Source: Novosphingobium sp. | GTDB lineage: Bacteria > Pseudomonadota > Alphaproteobacteria > Sphingomonadales > Sphingomonadaceae | NCBI RefSeq assembly: GCF_025351285.1 | Contig: NZ_JANXWG010000104.1 | Location: 1 to 41,521, forward strand | Length of the DNA stretch: 41,521 nt | Direction: 5' to 3' | Position numbers and translations under genes: made by a program | Part shown: piece by piece, positions 17,664-25,765 of the stretch | How positions within the stretch are numbered: the first letter of the stretch is position 1 | Layout: each line of letters opens with the position of its first letter | Notes under the pieces: model-generated | Told to the model about the DNA's origin: nothing | The model's database searches: none | What the model saw: the letters and a program-made list of their open reading frames with translations, nothing else

Positions 17664-19951
17664 CCGACTTCCTGCTCGAACTGCGCAGCGAGGAAATTCC
17701 AGCCCGCATGCAAGCCGGCGCCCGCGCCGATCTCGAAAAACTGTTCCGCGCTGCGATGAAGGACGCTGGCGTCACCCACGGCGAAATCACGGTATGGTCC
17801 ACCCCCCGCCGCCTCGCACTGATCGCGCGCGATTTGCCCGATGGCACCCAAGCCATCCGCGAGGAGACCAAAGGCCCCAAAACCGCCGCCCCCGCGCAAG
17901 CGCTCGAAGGCTTCCTCCGCAAAACCGGCCTGACGCTGGACCAATTGACCGAACGCGACGGCGTGTGGTTCGCCGTCACCGAAAAGCCCGGCCGTGCCAC
18001 CATCGATGTGGTCGCCGAAGCCATTCCCGCGATCGTCCGCGCCTTCCCCTGGCCCAAGTCGATGCGCTGGGGTGCCACGTCGATCAGCACCGAAAGCCCC
18101 AAGTGGGTGCGCCCGCTTTCGGGGGTCGTCGCGATTTTTGGCACGACGCTCGTGCCGTGTGAAATCGCCGGGATCGCCTCGCAATACGCAACCCTCGGCC
18201 ACCGCTTCCACCACCCTGACGCAATCACGATCGGCGGCGCGAACGACTATGAAGCCAAGCTCAATGCCGCGCACGTCATCGTCGATCACACCGTGCGGCA
18301 GGACCTGATCCGCGAAAAAGCGAAAGCCGCTGCCGCGGCCGCCGGCCTTGTGCTTGTCGAGGACGAAGGCCTGGTGATCGAAAACGCCGGCCTCACCGAA
18401 TGGCCGGTGCCCCTGCTGGGCCGTTTCGATCCCGCATTCCTTGAGGTTCCGCCTGAGGTTATCCAGCTAACCGCCCGCACCAACCAGAAATATTTCATCT
18501 GCCAAAGTGCAGACGGCAAGCTTGTCAACGCCTTCATCTGCACCGCCAACATCGCTGCCAGCGACGACGGTGTGGCCATCATCGACGGCAACCGCAAAGT
18601 GCTCGCCGCGCGTCTCTCGGACGCCCGCTTCTTCTGGGAACAGGACCGCAAGAAGCCGCTGTCCGAACACGCGCAGAAACTCGACCGGATCACCTTCCAC
18701 GAAAAGCTTGGAACCGTCGCCGACAAGGTCGAACGCGTAGCAAAACTGGCCCGCTGGCTGGTGGAAGAGCGCATCATAACCAGCGCCCTCGCGAAGGCGG
18801 GGGCCTCAGGCCTTAGCGCGCAGCCGCCCGAGGTCCCCGCCTTCGCGGGGACGCAGGAAGAACTCGCCAACCACGCTGAACTCGCCGCGCGGCTGTGCAA
18901 GGCCGATCTCGTCACCGAGATGGTCGGAGAATTCCCCGAACTCCAAGGCCTTATGGGCGGATATTACGCCAGCGCCGAAGGTTTGCCAGACGCCGTGGCC
19001 GATGCGATCCGCGATCACTACAAGCCGGTCGGCCAGGGTGACAAAGTCCCCACCGCGCCGGTGACGGTGGCGGTGTGCCTGGCGGACAAGCTGGATACGC
19101 TGGCCGGTTTCTTTCTGGCAGACCTGTTGCCGACCGGTTCCAAGGATCCGTTCGCTCTGCGCAGGGCTGCAATCGGAATTATCGAAACTTTGACAGCCAA
19201 CAATATTCGGCTTGGCCTGATTGATCCGATTTACATGTCGCACGCCAGCCTGGCGGGCCGCTTGAATGGTTACGAATGGCGCCAGCGGTTCGAGAATTTG
19301 GTCGAGGCAAGGATCGCCGCGGGTGATCCTATGTCGGAGATCGAGCACACGAAGACATTCGAGGAATTCATCGAACGCGCCCGATCGCCCGAGGAAACGG
19401 CAAAATTCGGTGCACGATCAAATGCATCCTTCAAGAAGCTCATCAGTTTCTTCGCCGATCGCCTCAAAGTCCAGCAACGCGAAGCCGGCGTCCGCCACGA
19501 CCTGATCGACGCGGTCTTCGCGCTTGGCGGCGAGGACGATCTCGTCCGCCTGCTCGCGCGCGTCCACGCGCTCCAGGCGTTCATCGGCACCGAGGACGGC
19601 GCCAACCTGCTCGCCGGCTACAAGCGAGCGGCCAATATCCTCAAGAAGGAAGCCTTCGTAACCGCCGGAAACGCGCCGATTTCGCTGTCCTACATGGCCG
19701 AACCCGCAGAAAAGGCGCTGGTCGATTCGCTGGCCGAGGCCGGCCCCCGCGCCACCACTGCGGTCGAGGCGGAAGACTTCGCCGGCGCCATGGCCGCGCT
19801 CGCCACCTTGCGCGGCCCGATCGACGCGTTCTTTGACAGCGTGACCGTCAACGATCCCGCACCGGAAAAGCGCCTGAGCCGCCTCGCGCTGCTCGACTCT
19901 TTCCGTGCTGCGGTGCACAAAGTGGCCGATTTTTCGAAGATCGAGGGCTAG
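17660..19951 (+). CDS. glyS: Glycyl-tRNA synthetase beta subunit, with two inserted segments
   Basis: GlyS binds tRNA-Gly and assists GlyQ. The N-terminus '[14 protein letters not shown]' and the motif '[34 protein letters not shown]' are diagnostic. At 763 residues it is about 70 longer than E. coli GlyS (689). Two stretches account for this. Residues about 377-398 ([21 protein letters not shown] region) are encoded by a palindromic repeat at 18790-18847 and fall between 'ARWLVEE' and 'NHAEL', which are nearly adjacent in other GlyS. Residues about 514-590 contain extra sequence that is visibly less GC-rich than the rest of the gene. Both keep the frame open, so the gene appears functional. 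ppdK follows after 87 bp. Confidence 0.97.
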   Translation: MTDFLLELRSEEIPARMQAGARADLEKLFRAAMKDAGVTHGEITVWSTPRRLALIARDLPDGTQAIREETKGPKTAAPAQALEGFLRKTGLTLDQLTERDGVWFAVTEKPGRATIDVVAEAIPAIVRAFPWPKSMRWGATSISTESPKWVRPLSGVVAIFGTTLVPCEIAGIASQYATLGHRFHHPDAITIGGANDYEAKLNAAHVIVDHTVRQDLIREKAKAAAAAAGLVLVEDEGLVIENAGLTEWPVPLLGRFDPAFLEVPPEVIQLTARTNQKYFICQSADGKLVNAFICTANIAASDDGVAIIDGNRKVLAARLSDARFFWEQDRKKPLSEHAQKLDRITFHEKLGTVADKVERVAKLARWLVEERIITSALAKAGASGLSAQPPEVPAFAGTQEELANHAELAARLCKADLVTEMVGEFPELQGLMGGYYASAEGLPDAVADAIRDHYKPVGQGDKVPTAPVTVAVCLADKLDTLAGFFLADLLPTGSKDPFALRRAAIGIIETLTANNIRLGLIDPIYMSHASLAGRLNGYEWRQRFENLVEARIAAGDPMSEIEHTKTFEEFIERARSPEETAKFGARSNASFKKLISFFADRLKVQQREAGVRHDLIDAVFALGGEDDLVRLLARVHALQAFIGTEDGANLLAGYKRAANILKKEAFVTAGNAPISLSYMAEPAEKALVDSLAEAGPRATTAVEAEDFAGAMAALATLRGPIDAFFDSVTVNDPAPEKRLSRLALLDSFRAAVHKVADFSKIEG
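18790..18847. repeat. Palindromic repeat inserted in-frame within glyS
   Basis: Left arm CGCGAAGGCGGGGGCCTC (18790-18807) and right arm GAGGTCCCCGCCTTCGCG (18830-18847) are complementary at 17 of 18 positions around a 22-nt loop. In the glyS frame the element encodes a flexible Ala/Gly/Pro-rich peptide ending PAFAGT. Its arrangement is like that of the protein-coding palindromic elements known from Rickettsia. I see no second copy of this family in the window. Confidence 0.9.
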
Positions 19952-19990
19952 GGAACCCAAGTCCCAGGACACCGTCACTTGCGTCAACAT

Positions 19991-20009
19991 GTCACCTTTT
20001 GCAGGTGAC
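19991..20009. promoter_or_regulatory. Small inverted repeat upstream of ppdK
   Basis: GTCACC (19991-19996) and GGTGAC (20004-20009) form a perfect 6-bp inverted repeat with a 7-nt spacer, 29 bp before the ppdK start. No T-run follows, so it is more likely an operator or a 5' leader hairpin than a terminator. The rest of the 87-bp glyS-ppdK gap holds nothing else I can name. Confidence 0.35.
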
Positions 20010-20038
20010 CACGACCGCGAACCAGTTGGAGTATTAAG

Positions 20039-22723
20039 GTGGAACAGCAGGTCTACGTTTTCGGCGGCGGCGTCAATTCGACCGATCCCCGCTCGCGCGA
20101 CAAGACCGTGGTCGGCGGCAAGGGCGCCAACCTGGCCGAAATGGCCGGGATCGGCCTGCCGGTGCCGCCGGGATTCTCGATCACCACCGAGACTTGCACC
20201 GCCTACAACGCTGCGAACAAGACCTTCGATGACGCCTTGCGCGCCGATGTGGCCGGAGGGCTGAAGCACATCGAAGTGGCCACCGGCCGTGTGTTCGGTG
20301 ATGCGACCAATCCGCTGCTGGTCTCGGTCCGCTCGGGAGCCCGCGTTTCGATGCCGGGCATGATGGACACTGTGCTGAACCTCGGCCTCAACGATGCGAC
20401 CGTTGAAGGACTGGCCACCGGTTCGGGCGACGCGCGCTTCGCATGGGACAGCTACCGCCGTTTCATCCAGATGTATTCGGACGTGGTGCTGGGCATGGAC
20501 CACCACTTGTTCGAAGATGCCTTGGAAATCATCAAGGAAGACAACGGTTTCTACAACGATGTCGAGATGGGTTCTGAAAACTGGCAGAAGCTCGTCGGCG
20601 AATACAAGGACATCGTGGCTGACAAGCTTGGCCGTCCGTTCCCGCAAGATGTCCACGAACAATTGTGGGGCGCGATCGGCGCGGTGTTTGATTCGTGGGA
20701 AGGCGAACGCGCCAAAGTTTACCGCCGGCTCAACGACATACCGGCCTCATGGGGCACCGCGGTCAATGTCCAGGCGATGGTGTTCGGCAACATGGGCGAC
20801 ACGTCTGCCACCGGCGTCGCCTTCACCCGCGATCCGGCGACCGGCGAGCGGGCCTATTACGGCGAATGGCTGGTCAACGCGCAAGGCGAAGACGTGGTCG
20901 CCGGCATCCGCACGCCGCAGTATCTGACCAAGGCTTCGCGCGAACGCGCCGGAGCCAAGCCGCTGTCGATGGAAGAAGCGATGCCAGAGGCTTACGGCGA
21001 ACTGGCGCGCGTGTTCGACCTGCTCGAAGCCCACTACAAGGACATGCAGGACATCGAATTCACGGTGGAACGCGGGCATTTGTGGATGCTCCAGACCCGC
21101 TCGGGCAAGCGCACCGCGAAGGCCGCGCTCAAGATGGCGGTCGACATGACGGGTGAGGGGTTGATCGACGAGGCCACCGCGATTCTGCGCGTCGATCCGA
21201 TGGCGCTCGACCAGTTGCTCCACCCCACGCTCGACCCCAAGGCGCCGCGCGATGTGCTGACGCGCGGGCTGCCGGCCTCGCCCGGCGCGGCCTCGGGCGC
21301 TATCGTGTTCGATGCCGATACCGCGGAAAAGCTGGCCGAACGCGGCGATGCGGTCATCCTGGTGCGGGTCGAGACTTCGCCGGAGGACATCCACGGCATG
21401 CACGCTGCACGCGGCGTGCTGACCGCGCGTGGCGGCATGACCAGCCACGCGGCGGTTGTGGCGCGCGGGATGGGACGGCCTTGCGTTTCGGGCGCTTCGG
21501 CGCTTTCGATCGATATGGCCAGCCGCACTCTGCGCATCGGCAACCGCACGATGGCCGAGGGCGAGGTTATCACGCTCGATGGCGCATCGGGCGAAGTGAT
21601 GGCGGGCAAGGTGGCGATGGTCGAACCCGAACTGGTGGGTGATTTCGCGGTGCTGATGAGTTGGGCCGATCGGCATCGCCGCATGAAAGTGCGCGCGAAT
21701 GCTGAGACCCCCGCCGACGCGGCGGTGGCACGCCAGTTCGGTGCCGAAGGGATCGGCTTGTGCCGCACCGAGCACATGTTCTTCGATGCCGCTCGGATTT
21801 CCGCGGTTCGGCAGATGATCCTGGCCGAGGACGAGGCGGGGCGGCGCAAGGCGCTGGCCAAGCTGCTGCCCGAGCAGCGCGCTGATTTCGTGGCGCTGCT
21901 CGAAGTGATGGCAGGGCTGCCCGTTACGATCCGCCTGCTCGATCCGCCGCTCCATGAATTTCTGCCGACGGCCGATGCCGACTTCGCCGATCTGGCCGAA
22001 GTGACGGGCCTCGGTGTCGATCACCTCAAGCGCCGCGCGGGGGAATTGCATGAATTCAACCCGATGCTGGGCCATCGCGGCTGCCGTCTGGGCATCACGT
22101 TCCCCGAAATCTACGAGATGCAGGCGCGCGCGATCTTCGAGGCCTCGTGCGAAGTTGCGGTTAAGGCACGCGCCGAGGGCAAGACTCCGCCAATCCCCGA
22201 GATCATGATCCCGCTTGTGGCCACCAGGCGCGAATTGGAGATTCTGAAGGCGCTGGTCGATCGCGTGGCCGGGCAGGTTTTCGCCGAACGCGGCGACTCT
22301 GTCGAGTATCTGGTCGGCACCATGATCGAACTACCACGCGCCGCGCTGATGGCAGGCGAGATCGCGCAAGAGGCAGCGTTCTTCTCGTTCGGCACCAATG
22401 ACTTGACGCAAACAACTCTGGGCGTTTCGAGGGACGATGCAGCGCGGTTTCTCGGGCCATACGTCGAACAGGGCATCTATCCACGCGATCCGTTCGTCAG
22501 CCTCGATGTCGACGGCGTGGGCCAACTGGTCGAAATCGCGGTCGAACGGGGGCGCAAGACCCGGCCCGCAATCAAGCTCGGCATCTGCGGCGAGCACGGC
22601 GGCGATCCCGCCTCGATCGCATTCTGTGAAGCAACCGGTCTCGATTACGTATCAGCCTCACCCTACCGCGTGCCGATCGCAAGGCTGGCTGCCGCGCAGG
22701 CGGCGCTTTCGGCAAAACGTTAG
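20039..22723 (+). CDS. ppdK: Pyruvate, phosphate dikinase
   Basis: PPDK interconverts pyruvate + ATP + Pi and phosphoenolpyruvate + AMP + PPi, giving a gluconeogenic or reversible glycolytic step. The 894-residue product has the N-terminal ATP-grasp part ('VGGKGANLAEMAGIGLPVPPGF', 'SVRSGARVSMPGMMDTVLNLGLN'), the central phosphohistidine domain with 'GGMTSHAAVVARGMG' (catalytic His about 470), and the C-terminal TIM-barrel PEP/pyruvate domain ending with 'GICGEHGGDP' (catalytic Cys). Length is normal for the family. Start is GTG at 20039, with TTGGAG at 20026-20031. It follows glyQS on the same strand but probably has its own promoter in the 87-bp gap. Confidence 0.98.
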   Translation: MEQQVYVFGGGVNSTDPRSRDKTVVGGKGANLAEMAGIGLPVPPGFSITTETCTAYNAANKTFDDALRADVAGGLKHIEVATGRVFGDATNPLLVSVRSGARVSMPGMMDTVLNLGLNDATVEGLATGSGDARFAWDSYRRFIQMYSDVVLGMDHHLFEDALEIIKEDNGFYNDVEMGSENWQKLVGEYKDIVADKLGRPFPQDVHEQLWGAIGAVFDSWEGERAKVYRRLNDIPASWGTAVNVQAMVFGNMGDTSATGVAFTRDPATGERAYYGEWLVNAQGEDVVAGIRTPQYLTKASRERAGAKPLSMEEAMPEAYGELARVFDLLEAHYKDMQDIEFTVERGHLWMLQTRSGKRTAKAALKMAVDMTGEGLIDEATAILRVDPMALDQLLHPTLDPKAPRDVLTRGLPASPGAASGAIVFDADTAEKLAERGDAVILVRVETSPEDIHGMHAARGVLTARGGMTSHAAVVARGMGRPCVSGASALSIDMASRTLRIGNRTMAEGEVITLDGASGEVMAGKVAMVEPELVGDFAVLMSWADRHRRMKVRANAETPADAAVARQFGAEGIGLCRTEHMFFDAARISAVRQMILAEDEAGRRKALAKLLPEQRADFVALLEVMAGLPVTIRLLDPPLHEFLPTADADFADLAEVTGLGVDHLKRRAGELHEFNPMLGHRGCRLGITFPEIYEMQARAIFEASCEVAVKARAEGKTPPIPEIMIPLVATRRELEILKALVDRVAGQVFAERGDSVEYLVGTMIELPRAALMAGEIAQEAAFFSFGTNDLTQTTLGVSRDDAARFLGPYVEQGIYPRDPFVSLDVDGVGQLVEIAVERGRKTRPAIKLGICGEHGGDPASIAFCEATGLDYVSASPYRVPIARLAAAQAALSAKR

Positions 22724-23484
22724 CGGCGCCAGCCACTTAGCGTAAGAATCTCGAAACGTTCGGTAGTCCGCCCTTCGCTGCCGGCGCGGGCAAAGGCGTT
22801 TCGCGCGGCGGTAAGTGCGGCTTTGCCCAGCGGCGGTCCGGACCTGGCGAGGACATTTCCCAGCCCTTGCGCGCGCAAATCCGCCACGAGGCTGTCGAGC
22901 GAAGCGAACCGCACTGTAATCGTGCGCGTGTCGATCACGGGATCGGCAAAACCACAGCGCTGTAGCAATTGACCGCCCGCGCGGACGTCGACTTGTGGAT
23001 GGACGCGCGGGGCGGGCCGCTCGCCATCTGCGTCGAACATCACGCCGCGCAGCGTTTCAAGGCTGCCGGCACCCGGAAAACTGGCGATCATCAGCCCGCC
23101 GGGCGCGAGCGCATTTCGCAAGTGGATCAGTGCGCCGGGCAAATCATTGACGGTGTCGAGCGTGCCGAGGCTGGCGATGAAATCGAAGCCGGTTTCCGGG
23201 TAGGGCTGTTCCTCGTCGATCGGCTCGACCGCGCCGCCAAGCGGGTCGCGCTCGATCACGGCTGCGCCTTGTGCCGTTAGCGATGGGGCCAGTGTGCGAG
23301 TCCAGTCCCCGATCACCAGTACGCGCCGAGGTTCGTGGCGCAGGAACGCCAGCCGATCGATCACATCGTCGACCATATCCTCATGGAGATAGCGCGGCGC
23401 CCCCGGCAAGGCCTGGAGGCGGTGGGCGCGGGCCCGCGCCGCAAGACGGCGCGACGGGGAAAAGATCACGGGTGTGCTGGCCAT
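22720..23484 (-). CDS. SAM-dependent methyltransferase (BioC/NDUFAF5-like)
   Basis: The 254-residue product begins 'MASTPVIFSPSRRLAARARA', typical of the alphaproteobacterial methyltransferases related to the mitochondrial complex I assembly factor NDUFAF5 and to BioC. The Rossmann motif I is weakened ('VLVIGDWTRTLAPSL' in place of a Gly-rich loop), while motifs II to IV are readable ('FDFIASLGTLDTVNDLPGALIHLRNALAPGGLMIASFPG'). The degraded SAM-binding loop leaves room for a non-methylating role such as hydroxylation, as reported for NDUFAF5 itself. Its stop overlaps the ppdK stop region, and it is divergent from comF with under 80 bp between starts. The start is fixed by family resemblance; the upstream frame is open but lies in comF. 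Confidence 0.88.
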   Translation of the reverse strand: MASTPVIFSPSRRLAARARAHRLQALPGAPRYLHEDMVDDVIDRLAFLRHEPRRVLVIGDWTRTLAPSLTAQGAAVIERDPLGGAVEPIDEEQPYPETGFDFIASLGTLDTVNDLPGALIHLRNALAPGGLMIASFPGAGSLETLRGVMFDADGERPAPRVHPQVDVRAGGQLLQRCGFADPVIDTRTITVRFASLDSLVADLRAQGLGNVLARSGPPLGKAALTAARNAFARAGSEGRTTERFEILTLSGWRR

Positions 23485-23561
23485 CGCATTGGCCTGCCCT
23501 TGTGGAGGGTAAATGCCAAGCCTCTTGCCAGCGCAATCGCGCAATGGGATCACCTTGGAGT

Positions 23562-24413
23562 ATGGCGACACAGGCTCCAGCGGGCAATCAGGCTTTGGCA
23601 CGGGTTGCCCGGCAACTTGCGCCCCTGGTTGATCTTGTCTTTCCGCCACGATGCCCGCTGTGCGGCGGCGCGCTGGCACGGCAGGATGGTTTGTGCGGGG
23701 TGTGCTGGTCCACGCTGGTCATCCCGGGGGAGCCCGCGTGCAGCCTTTGCCAGCGCCCGCTGACCGATCCGCTCGCGCTGGCGGAGGCGGCGGAAACGGG
23801 CCTGGTTTGCGCGCCGTGCATGGCTGAACCGCCACGCCATGCCGGGGTGCACGCCGCAACGCTTTACACCGACCCCTCGCGGCGATTGGTGCTGTCGCTC
23901 AAGCACGGGCGGCACCTGGCGCTGGCCGATCTGCTCGCGCGGTTGATGGTCGCGCGCATTCCGCCGCTCGAAGGCCAGTGGCTGGTGGTGCCCGTGCCGC
24001 TTCACCGCTGGCGGTTGTGGAGCCGGGGATTCAACCAGTCGGCCGAACTTGCACGTCGGATCGCGCGCGCTCGCGGATTTCCGTTGCTGGTCGATGGCTT
24101 GTTGCGGCGCAAGCGCACGCCGTCGCTGGGCGGGCTCGACAAGCGCCAGCGCGCCGAAGTTCTGAACGGCGCGATCACGGCGGCGCCCTCGCGGCAGGCA
24201 GCTTTGAAGGGCGCGAATGTGCTGCTGGTCGACGATGTGCTGACCAGTGGGGCCACCAGCGATGCTTGCGTCAGGGCATTGCACAAGGCAGGCGCCGGGC
24301 AAGTCCGCATCGCGTGCTTTGCGCGGGTGCTGGACGAAGCGATCGACACTGCGCGCGATCGGCAGTCGCGGGAAAAAGCCGGTTCAGCGAAGACAGTCGA
24401 ACTTTCGGCGTGA
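23562..24413 (+). CDS. ComF family phosphoribosyltransferase-like protein
   Basis: The 283-residue product has an N-terminal zinc-ribbon region with Cys pairs ('PPRCPLCGG', 'GLCGVCW', 'PACSLC', 'VCAPC') and a C-terminal type I phosphoribosyltransferase domain ending with the PRPP-binding motif 'VLLVDDVLTSGATSDA'. ComF proteins take part in DNA uptake in competent bacteria and are widespread elsewhere with less certain roles. The segment 'SLKHGRH' and 'VPVPLHRWRLWSRGFNQSAELA' are standard. The ATG at 23562 lies only a base or two after GGAG, so the in-frame ATG at 23544 is a real alternative. The gene is divergent from the methyltransferase, as in other sphingomonads. Confidence 0.92.
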   Translation: MATQAPAGNQALARVARQLAPLVDLVFPPRCPLCGGALARQDGLCGVCWSTLVIPGEPACSLCQRPLTDPLALAEAAETGLVCAPCMAEPPRHAGVHAATLYTDPSRRLVLSLKHGRHLALADLLARLMVARIPPLEGQWLVVPVPLHRWRLWSRGFNQSAELARRIARARGFPLLVDGLLRRKRTPSLGGLDKRQRAEVLNGAITAAPSRQAALKGANVLLVDDVLTSGATSDACVRALHKAGAGQVRIACFARVLDEAIDTARDRQSREKAGSAKTVELSA

Positions 24414-24421
24414 AACGAAAA

Positions 24422-24444
24422 CGCCCGAGGCGAAGCCCCGGGCG
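24422..24444 (+). terminator. GC-rich hairpin after comF
   Basis: CGCCCG-A-GGC, loop GAA, GCC-C-CGGGCG forms a 9-bp stem with one internal A/C mismatch, starting 9 bp after the comF stop. This is where a terminator is expected, but no T-run follows, so termination is inferred from position and stability only. Confidence 0.5.
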
Positions 24445-24820
24445 CAGTCGTGACGAAACTCTGAACATGTACCCCTTGCTTCGGGGCCGATCGCGTGCCG
24501 CTTTGCGACTTTACGGATCCACGTCTATCTCTGCCGGAAGGCTCTCGCTTCAGCCGTTATCCCTCACGACCGGCGGATACCATTCCATGTGTCCCTGAAC
24601 TTTGGCGCGATGCGCCGCCTTGCGGCGGTCCAGACTTGGCGGTTCCCTCAAGCCGCAGCTTGTATTTGACCGATGCACGGGGCGGTGGGAAGGCATTTGG
24701 CCCAGCCGGGCGGATTTTGGTTGCCCTATGTGGTTATCGTGCAACAAATCGGCATTCGCCATGCGAAGACCTTCGAACGCACTCTCGTGAAAGGTTTTTC
24801 CCATCCCGATTCTCCCTACT
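24445..24820. other. Unexplained 376-bp region with several hairpins
   Basis: No recognised gene lies between the comF hairpin and hisI. Visible structure on the plus strand includes CCCC-TTGCTTC-GGGG (24472-24486), GGCGC-GAT-GCGCC (24604-24616) and CGCCGC-CTT-GCGGCG (24613-24627). The last two overlap and exclude each other. The base composition is lower in GC and less codon-periodic than flanking genes. I tested by eye for tmRNA, RNase P RNA, SRP RNA and FMN, TPP and cobalamin riboswitch signatures and did not find convincing matches. It may hold an unannotated small RNA or the small minus-strand gene listed separately. Confidence 0.5.
24550..24804 (-). CDS. Possible small hypothetical protein
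   Basis: An 84-residue minus-strand frame begins '[25 protein letters not shown]' and ends '[13 protein letters not shown]'. In its favour, AGGGAG sits seven to eight bases before the ATG, a better ribosome-binding site than many real genes here have. Against it, third-codon-position GC is near 60%, far below neighbouring genes. I recognise no family, and its start would lie only 16 bp from the divergent hisI start. It could also be chance within a structured RNA region. Confidence 0.3.
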   Translation of the reverse strand: MGKTFHESAFEGLRMANADLLHDNHIGQPKSARLGQMPSHRPVHRSNTSCGLREPPSLDRRKAAHRAKVQGHMEWYPPVVRDNG

Positions 24821-25204
24821 GTGCCCTTGCAGGATGAAACCGCCCGCCGCGAGTTGGGCAGCGAATTCCTGCCGCGATTCGATGCGGCTGGGCTGATTAC
24901 CGCGGTCGCGATCGATGCCGTTTCGGGCCGGCTGCTGATGCTGGCGCATATGGATGCCGAGGCTCTCGCCACGACTCGCGAAACCGGCCTTGCGCACTTT
25001 CATTCGCGGTCTCGCGGGCGCTTGTGGATGAAGGGTGAAAGTTCGGGCCATGTCCTGCGTGTGATCGAGATTCGCGTGGATTGCGATCAGGACGCGATCG
25101 AACTGCGAGTCGATGCGGCGGGCCCCGCGTGCCACACGCTCGCAACAAGTTGTTTCTACAGAAGACTAACCGCGGCGGGCACACTCGAACGGGTTGATGA
25201 TTGA
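24821..25204 (+). CDS. hisI: Phosphoribosyl-AMP cyclohydrolase
   Basis: HisI opens the purine ring of PR-AMP, the third step of histidine biosynthesis. The 127-residue product has the expected '[40 protein letters not shown]' core and the metal-binding set '[11 protein letters not shown]' and '[12 protein letters not shown]'. It is stand-alone, without a fused HisE, as is common in alphaproteobacteria, and no other his gene is nearby. Start is GTG at 24821 (or TTG at 24827); I see no good ribosome-binding site for either. Its stop codon falls inside the operator of the MerR gene that follows 32 bp later. Confidence 0.95.
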   Translation: MPLQDETARRELGSEFLPRFDAAGLITAVAIDAVSGRLLMLAHMDAEALATTRETGLAHFHSRSRGRLWMKGESSGHVLRVIEIRVDCDQDAIELRVDAAGPACHTLATSCFYRRLTAAGTLERVDD

Positions 25205-25217
25205 CGTTTACGTAAAG
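25201..25217. promoter_or_regulatory. MerR/LiuR-type operator upstream of the MerR gene
   Basis: TTGACGTTTACGTAAAG contains the perfect 10-bp palindrome TTTACGTAAA (25207-25216), with a further TTGACG half on the left. It resembles the sites reported for LiuR-type MerR regulators of branched-chain and fatty acyl-CoA catabolism. It lies 20 bp before the MerR gene, overlaps the hisI stop codon, and would allow autoregulation and control of the downstream acyl-CoA dehydrogenase. The match is by eye. Confidence 0.7.
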
Positions 25218-25236
25218 GTAAGGTAGGCAAACGGGT

Positions 25237-25761
25237 ATGGCCGCAACCGTAGTCGCTGCGGGCCGCACCAGGCCCAAAACCCCCGCTCCCAGAAGCACCG
25301 CCGCGGGACGCATTGCGTCGTCCGAAAGCTCGGCACCTCTCGATAGCGGTGACCCCAGCCGCCGCCAGTACACGATCTCGGAAGTGTCTAGCGAATTCGG
25401 CGTCACCGCCCGCGCGTTGCGGTTCTATGAGGACGAGGGGCTGATTTCACCCACCCGGATCGGATTGGCCCGGTTCTATTCGAAGCGCGATCGGGCGCGG
25501 CTGGCCTGGATCAAGCGCGCCAAGAATGTCGGGTTCAGCCTCGGTGAAATCCGCGACATGATCGACCTGTACGATCTGGGCGATGGTCGGGTCGAACAGC
25601 GCCGCGTCACCATCGCCAAATGCCAGGAACGCGTGACGCAACTGAAGCGTCAACAGGCCGACATCAAGGCCACAGTCGACGAATTGTCGTCGTTTATCAA
25701 GCTGCTCGTGGCCCGCGAACGCGACGAAGGCCGCGATTCCGAATTCCCGTCAGAGGACTGA
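25237..25761 (+). CDS. MerR-family regulator of acyl-CoA metabolism (LiuR-like)
   Basis: The 174-residue product has an unusual N-terminal extension of about 43 residues rich in Ala, Pro, Ser and Arg, then a winged-helix MerR domain ('YTISEVSSEFGVTARALRFYEDEGLISPTR', about 45-74; 'RFYSKRDRARLAWI'). A long dimerising helix (about 110-155) and an acidic tail follow. It lacks the Cys pattern of metal-sensing MerR proteins. The domain and the operator upstream resemble LiuR, which represses leucine and fatty-acid degradation genes and responds to acyl-CoA-type ligands. The next gene, 4 bp downstream, is an acyl-CoA dehydrogenase, its obvious target. Confidence 0.9.
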   Translation: MAATVVAAGRTRPKTPAPRSTAAGRIASSESSAPLDSGDPSRRQYTISEVSSEFGVTARALRFYEDEGLISPTRIGLARFYSKRDRARLAWIKRAKNVGFSLGEIRDMIDLYDLGDGRVEQRRVTIAKCQERVTQLKRQQADIKATVDELSSFIKLLVARERDEGRDSEFPSED

Positions 25762-25765
25762 TTTC

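Noticed and set aside
20747..22075. Long minus-strand open frame (442 codons) inside ppdK
   Set aside because: It is antisense to a full-length, well-conserved ppdK and has a His/Arg-rich shadow composition.
24445..24820. tmRNA, RNase P RNA, SRP RNA or FMN, TPP or cobalamin riboswitch
   Set aside because: By eye none of the conserved cores (tag frame with T arm, GAGGAAAGTCCGG, SRP loop, riboswitch boxes) is present. The partial similarity of ACCGGCGG to an FMN box is not supported by the rest.
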